A DNA stretch of 64,000 nt from Favolaschia claudopus (lineage: Eukaryota; Basidiomycota; Agaricomycetes; Agaricales; Mycenaceae): assembly GCA_037176885.1 (NCBI GenBank), contig JAWWNJ010000107.1:682001-746000 (forward strand), given 5' to 3'. Below the pieces are notes generated by a model that had not been told where the DNA came from, made no database searches, and saw only the letters and a list, made by a program, of their open reading frames with translations. This document shows, piece after piece, positions 11,916 to 24,800 of the stretch (position 1 is the first letter of the stretch; every line of letters starts with the position of its first letter). The translations under genes and the position numbers were made by a program.

Positions 11916-12664
11916 AAAGCTCGAATGCGCAGAGAAGGCGGTGGTAGGTCCGTATACATGTACTTGTAGAGGAGAATCCAGCTAGTTCTTCCATATTGGT
12001 ACAGCCAGTGAGATATCACTTGCCTCGTGTATCTGACAATGATATCGGGGTGGCATGACCTCAGGGCGCTAAACACATATGAAGGGTGCAAACAAGGCCA
12101 GCCAAGCGCCCATACGCGTCCTTTGATATCGTCGTACGCCGGTACACCACGTTGGTGCTGGAAAAGTGGGCGGACCATGGCCATTGAGAGTGTATCGGAG
12201 GCGGATTCATATTTGAGACGGAGAGCGGCGAGCGACACAATCTAATCTTGTCAGAACCGAAGCCGCGAACCTGTCGTGTATTTCAAGCTTGAGGGAACGA
12301 AATCCTGGAGAGACTCTCATGACAGACAAAATGACGATCGGGAATACGGTCCGAGTCGGGACTCACGATTGTGACGAGCGTCGGTCAGATCCGTAATCGG
12401 CAAATGCCTCAACATCGGTAAAACTGAGGACACGCTGAAAAAACGTTGCATTGACAAGCATAGTAAGCAGGACTGCTTCAACAGCCAACACCTTCGAGGT
12501 ACCGTACACGACACCCGAGTGCCTGAAACGCCTCATCTCAAGCTGCAAGTTCGGATTAGCAACAAGGATCATTCGTCTTCATCGGGGGATACAGTACGCC
12601 TAGTGCATATCGTATGAACATCGATCGCCGCATCCAAAGTCACTGTGATAACAAACCTAAGGCT
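11916..12664. other. Intergenic region between gene B (3' end) and gene A (5' end)
   Basis: Both neighbours are on the minus strand, so this stretch holds the 3' flank of gene B and the promoter of gene A. A minus-strand frame at 12363-12572 has no recognisable similarity. I see no TATA box I would defend. Confidence 0.4.
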
Positions 12665-13826
12665 TCAAACGTATACTCGTTGGTTCCGGGGAGCCACTAC
12701 GATTTCAGGCTCCCAATGTTGTCGATTTGAGGGCAACACCTCCCTCTCCGTGACAGGCTCCATGCCCCGAAGTTCGTCAAGGACAAAGGAGGTGGGCAAG
12801 TCTACATCGCTTTCTTCGTCAAATGTGAGCGATTCCACTGCGACCCTGGTGTTAGAAGCTGCCGCGGCGTGGCTGGATGCAGCTGCGTCAGTTCTGTGTT
12901 CACCGGGCTGCTTGAGAATACCGCGCAGAGGCGGGAGTTCGGTGGTTGTCGGTTTCTGGAAAGTGGACGTGCGTTGTATGTTCTGCCGCCCAGGCGCCAG
13001 CGAGGCAATCGGCGAAGAGGGCGGAAGAGTATTGGCTCCCTGCTGCAGTGGCGGCGAGCCTTGAACGCTGCTCACGCGGAGACGCTGTTTCTGTTCGACC
13101 CAGCGTTGGTGCATTTCCCTCGAAAGGGTTACCATGAGCGTCTCCATCTCAGTGCGATGCTGAGCCAGAACCTTTTGTGTTGCTGCTTTCGACCTGTAAG
13201 TATCTTCATCATATAGTTTCTTCATCACATTGACATCCGCGTGAAACGCGATGCAGTGGAAGTCAAGTAACCCCTCGACCCGGTCGGGAAAGTCCAACTC
13301 TATCCTTTTGCGATGAGTATTGGGGAGCGCGTCCATGCCCTCGAACAACAGGGTCTGCATCAGGACTGGGCTGCAGTATACTTCAGGCTGTGTCTGCAAG
13401 TGTGGGTCCCGTCTGATGCGTGCCCGGATTTCCTCAGTAGGGTCCTGGCTGGAGGTCAGCAAGAGCACAAGGAAGGTCGCATTGCGTTTGAGGGAGTGTA
13501 TGACTGACCGGTTCACCAGGGTGATCAAGAGCCGCATTCATGAATTCTGTCCGTAGGCGAGCGGTCTCAGCTTCGACGCCCTCGCTCAGCATCCCCGCTA
13601 TCTCTGCCTCCTGCTTCTCAGCCTCCTGGCAGAGACGCGCTACTGCGCCGAAATCGTAAGGTGTGTGTAGAAGTATATCTCTGACCCTCTGTCCTAGGTC
13701 AGCGTTTATGTCGCGCGTTAATTCCCTGGATTTAAGCTCGATTTCATGTTGCTTTTCCTTGCGCCAAAGACGAGAGCGTTCCTCCCCCGGATTAGCGTGG
13801 TATTCGACGGATTCGTAGGTCGTCAT
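12665..13826 (-). CDS. Gene B: charged helical hypothetical protein (365 aa, 2 exons)
   Basis: Exons 13826-13509 and 13444-12665 join to 366 codons. Near the N-terminus it has EYHANPGEERSRLWRKEKQ, then a long charged helix. This block resembles the start of gene B' (EYEPDEEWKRNKQLEIE). A second predicted helical block (LPNTHRKRIELDFPDRVEG near residue 150) precedes an Ala/Ser/Pro-rich tail. It lacks the long coiled coil and the RWHED domain that end B', so it is either a short paralog or has lost its C-terminus. The intron uses the donor gtcagt. Lying 750 bases upstream of gene A, it forms with A a pair that parallels A'/B'. No function can be assigned. Confidence 0.65.
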
Positions 13827-14312
13827 GGTCGTTCACAGTATAAAGTCGAGTCAAGGGTATTGGCGCCTGCCCCTGGGCTGTGAATTGGACGGGTGATTGT
13901 GGGGAGCTAGTGACGCAAAGCTGTTGCTCGGCGGCTTTCTCGAAAGAACTAGTGGCTGTAAAGGATTGAGTAACAACGTTCCCTGCGTCAAGGGATCCAC
14001 AGCGGCGATAGACCTGGAACGTAGATCATGTGCGCGTTTTTGGGACCGGGATCGAGCCGAACCCGTGTACGCAGGAAACAGAGCCTGTAGAAAGCATCTT
14101 TCTCGAGCTATGCAAGTTCACGCCGACTCAGTATTGACCCGGTATTGAGTATTGAGCAACCAGTGTAAAGAAAATTTCCGAATATCGCCGCCAACAGCAC
14201 AAAGTCCGACTGCCAGGGATTCGTTAAAGAATAGTGTCAAAATTGAGGAAGATCCCAGATTAAAATTTCAGGTTCGCCGTGTTGGAAGAAACTCCACATT
14301 CCTGCGGAAGAG
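13827..14312. other. Upstream region of gene B
   Basis: This holds the probable promoter of gene B. No coding sequence or repeat is recognised. Confidence 0.35.
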
Positions 14313-14633
14313 CACCTCCTTGTAAGGGAGCAACCGTCACGGTAATGGTGGGGTCGGTTGTGTTGCCTTTTTGCGAACGGGTCACGGTCGCGATTGAGTT
14401 CGTTGCCTTGAAAAAATCGCGACACGGCAGAAAAAAAATGGGTTTGACCTAAAAACACACACTTGTAAGTCTCAAGTAAGTCCATGCTTATAATTCATAC
14501 TGCTTGTTGGCTGATCAGCCTCAAAATTGCAGGGAATTTGTTGGATTGCTGGCTCATGGCGGGTCGGTTGCCTGAAAAAAAGGCAACCGTTTGGTCAAGG
14601 TCCCTTGGCGGTTGCTCCCATACACGGAGGTAC
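14313..14633. mobile_element. Candidate MITE / short non-autonomous TIR element
   Basis: The ends form an imperfect terminal inverted repeat of about 28 bases: 14313-14340 reads cacctccttgtaagggagc onward, and the reverse complement of 14606-14633 reads tacctccgtgtatgggagc onward. The shared core gggagcaaccg is exact. Inside lies a perfect 8-bp hairpin (ggttgcct, loop gaaaaaa, aggcaacc at 14566-14588) and further copies of gttgcctt. The element is 321 bases and non-coding. I could not identify a target-site duplication. It sits next to the Plavaka remnant but its ends do not show a CACTA terminus. Confidence 0.45.
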
Positions 14634-14730
14634 AGTATTGACATGGTGGTCCTGGATTCGGAAATAAATTTCAAGTTGTTGTGGTGCGCCATTGATCACA
14701 ACATCAGCAATTTAACAATTTGATTGCCGT

Positions 14731-14806
14731 ATTGTTGCTGTTGTTGGGCGTTGTCGCGTTGTCCGCAACACACAACAGCACAATAGCACAACAGCAGATA
14801 GATAAT
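14731..14806. repeat. Imperfect inverted repeat of GTTGTTG / CAACAAC type
   Basis: The stretch attgttgctgttgttg is followed about 35 bases later by cacaacagcacaatagcac, which is close to its reverse complement. It lies just outside the 3' end of the Plavaka coding remnant, where CACTA-type elements carry subterminal repeats. That link is an inference. Confidence 0.35.
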
Positions 14807-14840
14807 ATATATAGATGACTACAGTATGGTAATAATTCTA

Positions 14841-16008
14841 CTAGGATAAAAACTCGTGCATATGATGGTCTGCGTAGCGATTCACAAAATAGATATCAAA
14901 TGCGTCCAAGGAATATGCAAAATGAAAGTCCTCGGGTAGAGGCTCGCGACCGTACACAGGAAGTAGATGAGACGCACGCGCTATACTTTTCAAGCTGATG
15001 ACCTGCAGAGATTTCGACCCTCCTTCCATCTCTGGTTCCACCACCCACAGTCCAGTGTCAGGATCCGGCTCCTCACCAACAGGTACAAACCAGTGCACAA
15101 GGGCGCACTCATAGTCGACTCCGCTGAACTCGAAGGAGAAGAGGAGGAGGGCACGAGCAACAATAAGCCCCTTCATTGCGGCTCCTCCGACATCGACCAA
15201 AACGGTGTCGCGCCGAGGATAGCCGTGCCAGCTGGGAGTGGACCGGATGTGCTCGCGATACATCCCTCCTGCACCACAAAGATCGCTGGGTGCGTAGAAG
15301 CGGGCAACAGCGGAGTGGTGAACGGAGATTCGGCCCTCGAAGACGGGACAGTTGTCCAGTGATGGAGGGAGCTCGTTGTCGCCGGGTGGACCGTGCACCT
15401 CAGCGTAGAGGAAGCGCCGAAAGAGGAGAGGGAATGTAGGGTGTCCAATGTGAAGTGCTAAGTCATCGAGGAATTTGGGATAACCACGCTCTGTGGTCGT
15501 AAAGTCAGCCGCGATAGATAGAAGAGAAGAGATTGCGCACGAGGAGTTACGGCCAGCTCTATATCTGACAGCGAGCGGGGTCCGTGCACGATACCCTCGT
15601 CATCATCTGCGTCATCCCCCTGCTCCCCCTCAGTCTGACAGTCGCCGCCGCCGCAATGACCTGTGGCTGATGCCCCGCCAGAACCATTGCCGTGTACGAT
15701 GCTGCCGTCCCCGTCATCATTCCGCGCTGCGTAAAGACGCTGCGTGCCGCTGAGAGCTTGTCCAAGCGGGTGAGGGTGCGTAGCATTTGGGGAAGGGGAT
15801 GATTGCGGCTGGATCGTCGCCAAGGCTCCTTGACGGCCTTGATGTGCTTTGACTCTGTGATCGAGGAGCAGAGGCCGTTGGGGGAGCCGAATAGACGGAT
15901 GGAGGGGATGTAATGGACTAGGGAATGTTGTCGTGGCAGGGAGATGTCGACTCGGACTCCAGTTTCGATGAAGATTTGACGGTACTGAGCAATTTCCTCC
16001 TCAACCAC
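14841..16008 (-). pseudogene. Plavaka-type (CACTA-like) transposase, 5'-truncated C-terminal remnant
   Basis: The minus strand encodes the C-terminal part of a transposase family abundant in Agaricomycetes. Recognisable segments in order are RVDISLPRQHSLVHYIPSI (about 15910-15970), GSPNGLCSSITESKHIKAV, SVFTQRGMMTGT, then after a short intron (15563 to about 15510) GYPKFLDDLALHIGHP, VHHSAVARFYAPSDLCG and DAFDIYFVNRYADHHMHEFL. The frame changes near 15640-15680 in a Gly/Asp-rich stretch, so one frameshift or an extra intron lies there. The upstream catalytic portion, which should take up 1-2 kb beyond 16008, is missing: sequence to 16261 and beyond has no matching frame. The element is therefore dead. 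It separates the A/B and A'/B' gene pairs. Confidence 0.75.
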
Positions 16009-17390
16009 GATATCTTTTTGGATTGTTAGGGCTCTGACTGGATCTGGCCTGACTCGGAGAAACTCGTTCTAATAGTGTTCTACTCTGGTCTGAGTCGCAG
16101 TCTTTGAAACATCCCCGAAAAAAACCGACATGAAACTCGGTTGTTGGTTCAGCAGACTCTTCAATGTGAAGGCTGAAGCCTGGTACCTTCGGATTCAAAG
16201 CGAGCATCGAGGCTACCTCAAATAAATCGAGCGACGTTGTTTGCTGAGTTCTTTGCCACACGCGTCTTTCGGCGATTTAGGTGTGGCTCTTCAGGCATCT
16301 TGTCAAGTATTACTGCGACTCCGAACAAACGAACAAATCCCTCTCAATTCTTCGCACATAGTGCAGATCTGCATTAATTTGGACGGTAAACTGTGGCTCA
16401 AGGGAAGATCTATCTCGCGGATGAGATACCTGAACCAGATTTTCTATCCAATCCATTGCTTTTACTGGAACAGAGAGAGAGGCCTCCTGTCACTGGCAGC
16501 TGCACCCAGCCACTGGAACTAGAGAGTTAAGAAGGCCGGTCGACTTGGGACGGCACTTTAAACTGTGACTTTCGCAGCCCGGTTTCTGTCGCCAATGAGT
16601 AGGTGCTCAATACCATCATGTTCATGGTGTTGGTGAAATGCTCAAGTATCGCCAAATAGCTAGTCCAAATGACATTTTTTTTCGCGTTCCGTTATCGCGT
16701 GCGGGTTCAAGGCAAGGATCAAGGTCTCAATGTCCTGTTCTCAATAGCAATCGAAGCCGACCCTCCTAGTTGGTTTACCAGTGGTTAACGCGTCCTTTCC
16801 CAAGGCGACGCAACCAAAATAACGCGCATGTGACGGTGTCGCGGTCGCGTGCTGCCAACTCGACTCCTAATTGAGGACGATCGTGTCGATTTCTTTCTAC
16901 CGACCGTGTACCGACTGGCACACTTCCGCGTGTTTCGAGCTCTCAGTCTTATATATCTCAGTAGCTGGGATACGACTCCAACATGCTTTCCCCCAGTGCC
17001 GCACTTCCTCGCAACCTCAGTGCCCGAATTCTAGAAAACTTCTCGAGTCGAGTTCATGAAGGAAGAAACGGTCGGCGAAATCCTCACGCCTGCTGCGACT
17101 GGCCACTCGTTCACGAATCACCACTGTTACAGTATTATCAATCATATGTTATCTCATCGATTCCTTCTCAGCCACTTTGCTTGACCACCCGACCGTCCGA
17201 AGAGAAAGGAAAAATGCATTGGTTCCTTGATAAAAACGTGCTAGCCGTGCGTTATCATTACATTGCCAATTGGTTCCGACTATATATAATACCGGTATAA
17301 ATTGGAGTCGAGAAAATGGTGGGAGGTCTAACCGCCCTTTGCATCAGATCCAAGGTAACCCCCCCTTCGAACCTGTAATCTACTTTTGAG
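16009..17390. other. Intergenic region between the Plavaka remnant and gene A'
   Basis: No gene is recognised. A minus-strand frame at 16001-16261 is open directly upstream of the transposase remnant but has no family motif. The rest up to 17390 is the 3' flank of gene A'. Confidence 0.4.
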
Positions 17391-20300
17391 TTATACCGCC
17401 CGCCCCTTGCCTTTACGGTCGACCGTCGTCGGTGGCTGCAAGACACTCCCCGCTCGGCTTCGAAGACCTTTCTTCGTCCCCCCGCTCGATGGCGTCTCCG
17501 AAGCGTCTAGAGCTGCCTGCAGCTCGTTTTTCCCAGTCGCAGAAGAACGCGTCGTGGAATTATCCCCGCTCGACGTCCCTGGCGTCCATCGAGCGTGCTT
17601 GTCCTTCCCAAGCTTCGCATCGCTGGTTGCAGATGCGGCTTTGCCCGACCCATCGCTCTCACTTGACAGCGCGCGAGCGTCGCCTGACTTCGAGGACTTA
17701 TCGGACTGGATCGACGTCGTTGAAGGATCCGTCGAGGAAGGCGTCGGCTCAAAATCGATGATAGGGGAGAACATGGTCGTCGGAACGCTGGGCTTCGGCT
17801 CGAAGATATACCTGGAATCAATAGGCAGCGTCTCCATCGTATCGGCGTTATCCTCTTCGTCTGACACTTCCTCGACCGTCACTCGCTTAGCCTTGGCCTG
17901 TTTCCCCTTCGACGGCTTCTTCGTGACGTTGGGAAGCGTCTCAACAACCGCCTTCCCCGGCCCCTGGACGTTAGGTGGGAAAGCGAAGCTTCGAGGGCTA
18001 GGCGGTACGGGATCCGACATGCGCCGTGCACGAGCAGTCTCAGCAATGGCTGGAAGCCGGACAGAATTGGTCGTCGCCTTGTCGATCTGCGCAGATGAAG
18101 TCGAGGTATTGGTCGTGGCCGTCGCAGGAGCCGCTGATGCCTTGGCCGCTTCCATCCTCTTCGCAGCAGCCGCGGCAGAGCTGCTGGACACCCAGACCCC
18201 TCCCCCCGGCGGCACAGGCGGAGGAGGGCCAACACGCGGGTCGGATCCAAGCGACTTGTGCATGAAGGGCCGCGGAATCTGCTCCAGAGTCGTTCGCGAC
18301 GAGCTGGCTCCAGGTGTCTGGATGTCCATCGCTGGGGCTTTCTTGGATGGAAGTGGCGCGGAAGGTGGGACGGCCGGCGAGGACGAAGACGAAGACGATA
18401 CCGGCTTGGGAATAGGTCGAGGAGTATCTGATGTTGGTACAGGAGAAGTCATCGCATGAACGACAGTAGGCCGCTTCAGCGAAGGCACAGATTGTCCGCT
18501 CAGTGGATTAAAAGAAGAAGGAGTGTTTGCTGCAGCCGAAGATGGAGCAGTCTGCGCTGTCGAAGAAGGAATCCTCGATACAGGGACAGATGAAGCTTTA
18601 GATATAGGGACAGGTTGTGCCTTGGGCGTAGCAGCCGGAGGCGGTGCCTTCGCTGCAGGAGGGGGTGCGACTTTCGACGCAAGAATCGGGGTAACCTTGG
18701 GCGCCAGAGGCGCCGAGACCTTTGACCCAGTCGCCGGAATCGGGGCCTTGGGTGTCGTCTGCACCGACGCTTTCAATTTGGATGGGCTCGTCGGGGCCGC
18801 AGGTTTGTCATTCACTGATGCTGCAAGAAAGGTGAGTTAGGTCGCGCACGAGAAAAGAAACTCAAGCGCTTACGTGTTGGATCTGCGGCAGGCTTTCGTG
18901 TTTGGACGACTGGCGTCGGCTTTGTCGTCACATCATTTGGTGGCGGGGGAGCGGAATCCGCAGTCGACGACGAGGTCTTCTTCTTCGCTAACTTGGAGGT
19001 CGGCACGGAAGCTTTAGACTCTGGAGGCGGAATCCAACGAGCCATAGGATTCGACGAGGAAGTAGACGACGAGTTCGAAGATACGGGGGTAGACGACGCT
19101 GTCGGCAAAGACGTCACAGACACGGCCGCGAGAAGATGAGGCAAGTCGGCGGTCAGTTTGTCCAGTTCTGAGGTAGTACCAGACCGCGCGCTGCGTATTT
19201 GCTGGGATTGGGAGCTCACGGTCGACTGGGACAGTCCGCGAGCACGGCGGGGCTCCGCTGGGGCTACGACAGGAGTCGGTGGAGCGGCGGCAGCGAGCTC
19301 AGCATTCAGCTTCGATTCCACCTCCTGCTGAAGACGCTCCCGCGGACTCTCGGCAGCAACTGCGACTTTGGCGGCAGCAGCATTTTTACGGACTTCGCGC
19401 AGTCTGATAGTGCGGCACCGCGTGTCCCGCTCCATCCTCACCGCCTTCTTCCTCTCCTCCTCCTTCGAACGCCGCAGCTCCACCATTCGCTTCTCGTGTT
19501 CCGCGATGATGCGCTCTTCCTCGTCCTGCGAGGAGGTGTTGAGCTTTCTGGCGTTATAGATGTCCTGGACGAGCTGAATGTCCGCTCGCGCAGCCTCGTC
19601 GTGGAACTCGCGGATTTTGGCAAAGCGGGTGTCCATTTTGAAGCGCGCGAAATCGGCTTCTTCGTCGTCGACGCTTTCGTCGCTGTCGGACAGATGTGGG
19701 CCAATATAGCGAGGTGCGCGAGTCTTGTGGGGCGGATCGGACTCGAAGAGGGAACTGAATGGCTCGGGGGCGCGGGGGAAGAATGTAGAATCCGCAGGCA
19801 TGGTCTTGTACTGCGGTCGTTCTGGTGATCCTGTTTGAGAGCCTTGCCGCGACGACTGGCTCGTAGCGGCAGACCAGATACCGTATGACGAGGATTCTTC
19901 ATTCCATCCCCAGGGAACTGACACTGGGGTGTCGAAGATCTCGTCCACGACGCTTTCAGGGCCAGAACTAGGCAGCTACAGATGCAAAAGTCAATTTTCA
20001 TCATTTCTTCATGAGTCATTTCGCTTACTAGCTCGTTAGCGAATATGGACTGGAAGCCATCCTCGTCGTCGTCATCCGCGACGCTCAATGACATAGGGCT
20101 AACGAACGAATAGCCAGATGCGCTAGAGGCGCGGCTCTCGTTCCTCACCAATGGGGGCGCAGTCGGGGGTGAATGAACAGGTTGATGCCCTGCTTGCGCG
20201 GCACGTTCCAGTACAGCCATACCATTGTTATCCACAACGTCCGAACTGAGAACCCTCTCAACGGCTGATGTTTCCTCCATCGTCATATTCCCCCAGTCCT

Positions 20301-20607
20301 CGTCCTTCAGTCCAGCGTCTTTCAACCTCCGCTGCCATTCTTCCCGTGTATCGTTGACCAGCTCAGCCTTGAGTTTACGCTTGAGCTCTTGACAGAACGC
20401 TTCTTTGTTCTTCTTATGTTCTTGCAAGCTCGAGCGAGTTCTCGCTGGTGTGTTGTTCCATTTTTCATCCATTTCGCGGCGAGTCTTGTCTATGGTCTCC
20501 TCCATTTGTATGTGAGGCACGGTGTTGACCCATTGCTCGAAAGCGAACCACTGGCGTCGAACCCGCTCGTTGGGCTGCATGTAGGAAGACGTGAAAGCAG
20601 AATACAT
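17391..20607 (-). CDS. Gene A': large Ser/Pro/Ala-rich hypothetical protein (1036 aa, 3 exons)
   Basis: Exons 20607-20029, 19975-18874 and 18820-17391 join to 1037 codons. The start at 20607 (MYSAFTSSYM) is the first ATG; an upstream GTG frame was not used. Residues 1-110 contain RRQWFAFEQWV and an acidic-basic helical region ending in W-G-N-M-T-M-E-E, matching gene A. A second block near residues 270-350 (FAKIREFHDEAARAD to LREVRKN) also matches gene A. The last 600 residues are disordered Pro/Ala/Ser/Thr sequence with poly-Ala and Pro-rich patches and a KKPSKGKQAKAKR basic stretch that could be a nuclear localisation signal. No enzymatic motif is seen. It is divergent from B' across 1.25 kb. 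Confidence 0.7.
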
Positions 20608-21856
20608 CTTGGGGTTGGGCAAAGGGTTTATAAGATGACTCGGTGCCACGATTATTTTTTTCTGTTACAACTTGAGAAAGAAGGACGGCCTCGTGTTTAC
20701 TGCCGAGACCTAGTGAATTTCCGTAGAAGTCGCGTGGCGGAGAGGCCAATGTGTCGGTCCCTTTAGCACAGATCCAAGCCGATCTAGGTTATAGCAGAGC
20801 GAGCAGAGCTGGTGGAGGTGGTGGAGGGGAAAGACAAGTACATAAAGGCGTAAAATGTGGACAAGGGCGATTAAGAAGCACATTACGTAATGCGCATCCA
20901 AGTGCCCTGCGCCCTACTCACCCGAGTCTTTGCCCGAATCGGGTCGATACGGCGCGTCCTCCATCTACAAAACCGTCGTCTCGAACCCCTCGTCTCCGTC
21001 TGAATCTCATATCATCGATTAAACCCACAATGTGCAGTGTAAAACCAGTGCTCAAATATTAATGCCGACGCGATTGAGCGTGGTTTGCAAGCAATTTGCA
21101 AGGTATGCCCGTTCGCAGTCTCCGGCATTCGCGTGAAACGGTGAGGAGCATCTACATCATCAGACGCTGCGCATCTGAATCTCGACGCGGTGTCTAACTT
21201 GTCGCGTGCGATTGTGAACGACCCTCAACGAGGCGACATATTATTTCCGCATTGGATCTATCTTCGTATCGGCAAACGCGTCATTCCGCCAGCCCACAAC
21301 GACGTGAGAAGCTCGGAGAACTGGCAGCTGCACAGTGCAGCAGGGCCTGGGGCAGAGGGATATTCTTTGGGCTGATCATGGCAGTCGCGACCACCAACAA
21401 AACGCCATTGTCCTCCCCGACCAACGGTTCCAAACGCGACGGGGCAGATGACCACAGTAGAGCAGTGCAAGAGCGGAGATGACCGAGTCGGGCAACGAGG
21501 CAAGTTGGAATTTGGAAAGTTCTGCGCAGAAAACGAGTGATTTCAACAGGCGTCAACAGAGTTACGCGTCGTTGCATCGTGCCTTCGGACGACTTCCACT
21601 GCGCGCATCCGCCGGTGGATGCAGAATCATCGGCTTTGAGCGTGAGTGCCCACCCGAGTAAGACCCACAACACGCGCGCTGAGCCCGCCACATTCAGTGG
21701 CCCGCCAACCATTCCCGAATGAACGTTACGTGATAACGCCTCACTCGTCAAGTTCCTGCTCGCCCCAAACCGCATCGAATCTCCCTTTTTTTGCCATCGG
21801 TGCACCTCATCGACTTTGGGACTCGACCCTGGTGTCCGTGATTCGCCTCGCCCTCG
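20608..21856. promoter_or_regulatory. Bidirectional promoter region between A' and B'
   Basis: The two paralogous-pair genes are transcribed away from each other from starts at 20607 (-) and 21857 (+). The 1.25 kb between them contains no frame with recognisable coding content, so both promoters must lie here. Confidence 0.45.
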
Positions 21857-24800
21857 ATGTCGACTTCTACTGCGCCGCGATCGGTACCCACCGGCACCAG
21901 TATCCCTTTCCTGTCCCGCAGCCCGATATCGTCCCCCGTGTTAGAATATGAACCAGACGAAGAGTGGAAGAGGAACAAGCAACTGGAGATCGAGACTGGG
22001 TTTCAAACCATGATACAAGATGCCAAACAGCGCCTCGAAACTGCTATCCAAGCACTGCAAACGCCGAGGAATTCTCCCGAATGGTTGGCGCAGAAACAGA
22101 ACTTGGTTAACGAGTACCTGGCCGAATCAGAGTCTATCAAGGTACTGGCGGCGGAGGAGTTCACGCACAGTGTAGCGAATGAGAGGCTGATGAGAGGGAT
22201 GACTATGCCTTCCATTTCGGTCAATGCAACGGTGAAGCAGTCGGTGATGGAGGAGCAGGAGGCCATCCTCGCCCAGATACAGAAGGCGAGGAGGGACTCG
22301 ACCGCCAGTGTACCTTCCCAAGCTGGTATCTCTTCGTCGCCGACCGCCACCCGCGAGAGTATCCCCCGGACATCAGTGCCCCAGAGCACGCCACAAGAAG
22401 CGCCCACACCCACATTTTTGCCTCCTCCCCCGTCCTCATATACTGACGTCCCCTCGCGAACCGAACCGACCTCGTCCCCAGTATCTCCTAACCCCCAGAT
22501 GAAGTCTCCCAGCAACGATACGCCACCACAAGAAAGACGCACCTCGTCAGCAACCCGTCCTATGGAGCCACTCTCTGGTTCGCTTGGCCGTTCCTCTGCA
22601 TCCGCCGCAGCTGCTGCAGCAGCAGCGGCCGCGGCGCAAGACCGACAGACCTCAAGGTCCGCCACATCGAATTCAGGCAACTACCCCAAGAACGAGCGGC
22701 GCATGTCCACAGCGCCGCTCACACCGTCCTCCACTTCGGCAGCCTCTACATCGTCGTATTTCCCTCCTCCTTCAGCTTCTGCGAGTGGTCGTCCGGAATC
22801 ATATAGGCATTCGCAAACATCCCCCTCTTTGGAACGAAATGTACCCGGCCCTGGATCGTCGCCCACGCAGCCGCATCCTCTATCCGCACGCAATTCTGGT
22901 TCTCTTCATCGGCAGACATCGCAGACTTGGAAGCAAGCAACTTCATCCCCCATCCCAGCGGACTCTTACCCATCTTCTCTTAACACCAAGCGCTCCCAGA
23001 GTAGTTTCAAGAGTGTATCGACTAATTCCGGAGGCAGAGGCCCCGATCCTTGGACCTCAGAGGTGTTCTCTGAAGAACCAGAGGATGGATACTACGGGTT
23101 CGGCCCCACGCCTCCGCTGCGATTGAAAGATCCAGTCACCGAGAAGCCATCAGGCAAGCGCCTTCGTTCCATCTCAGCCAGCGAAAACTGACTTTTGCGT
23201 CTGCAGGTTCCCCACCAGCTCCCCGACCTCGCCCTCAGGTCTGGACTCCCACGATCACTCCGGAGGAAGACGCTCTAGCTGAGAAACACCGCGATCGAAA
23301 GGGTTCCGGTGTGCGGTCGCCACCAGTTAATACTCCTCGGAAATCTGTACCTAGCTCATTCGTACAATCGCCGGCTGCCCCGTTTGCAACCACTCCGTCC
23401 TTGAATATCGAGAAGAATATCGAGCGTGAGGCGGCTCAGAGACAGGAGTCTGAGAGACTATGGCAGAACCTTCAACACAGCCGGGCAAAGGAGCGGGATC
23501 GGACTGGCAGCCTGGGGCGTATGGGATCTGCTCAACTGAGCGCAGCTAGCGAGCAGCCTCCAAGACAGCATGAGCACGTCAGTGGCAGCCCCTCACGCTT
23601 GGAAGGCTCATCGATGTCCAATCGGCCTGCAGGAAGAAATCCGTCGTATAATCCCGCTCCTCCCTCTGGACCACCTCGCAACTTCGTTCCTCCGAATCAG
23701 TTCCCAAACCAATCGTTCCGGTCTGGCTCCAAACCGTCCGGCCCGTTCGCTCCCGACCCTATATCAACATCCCAGTTTCCGAATCTCTCGCCGTCCTCGT
23801 TTCAGCCTTCGCCCACCACTGAGGAGGAAGGCGAAGAGGAGGAAGAGGACGGGGACGAGGACGAGGACGAGGAAGGCGATGACTCTGAAAGCTCCGACTC
23901 GTCCGATTCCCCCGAAGCGCCATCCGCACCGAATCTCAGTCGTCGGCGTTCCACACCCTACTCTCATACTTACGCCTCGAAGTCTACTGCTGTCCCCATT
24001 CCCGTGCCAGCACGTTCACGTACCCCGGAAGACGAACCGCCGATAGCGTACAGCGCTGGCGACTTTTCGCGGTATGGCACTCCTCAGCGTGAACGACCAG
24101 GAAATAGTTTTGAGTCCTCAAGAGGATCGGGATCTATTGGTTCTTATTCGTTTCGGATGAGTCATATGACAGCGCATTGGGAACGTGAGCGGGAGCGCGA
24201 GGAGCAAGAGCGGCAGAAAGCGCGTGAAGATGAGCTGGAGCAGCAACGAGAACGGGAACGCGAACGGCACGAAGAAGAGGTGCGGCGGCTTGCCGAGGTT
24301 CAGCGTCTGGAGCGGGAACGGGAACGACAGCGTGAGCGTGAAGAGAAGGAGCGGGAGGAGCGGGAAGCACGAGAACGCGAGAAGGAACGGGAGAGGGAAC
24401 GAGAGCGAGACCTCGAACGGCAAAGGGTTTTGGAAGCCGAACGCGCTGCCAAACAACTTGCAGAGGAAGCTCAACGTAGGGCGGAGGAGCTGAGGTTGAA
24501 AGAGGAGGCCACGCAGAGAAAGGAGGCTGAGTTGCGTCGGCAGCAAGAGGAGAGCGAGAGGAAGCTGAGGGAAATAACGAAGATGGAGGAGAACCTCAGA
24601 CGACGAGAGGCGGAGGTAAAGCGGAAGGAGGAAGAGACCAAGCAAAGGGAGGCAGCAAGACAGAGAGAAGAGGCAGCGAGGCAGAAAGAAGAGGCAGCGA
24701 GGCAGAGAGAAGAGGCAGCGAAACAGAAAGAAGAGGCGGAGAGGCAGAGAAAAGAGAAAGAGAGGCAGCGGATCGAGCTAGAGACGAAGCAGAGAGAGGA

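Noticed and set aside
17386..18459. Long plus-strand ORF of 357 codons antisense to gene A'
   Set aside because: The minus strand here is part of a three-exon model with paralog support. The plus frame is a GC-rich shadow with Ser/Ala bias and no domain.
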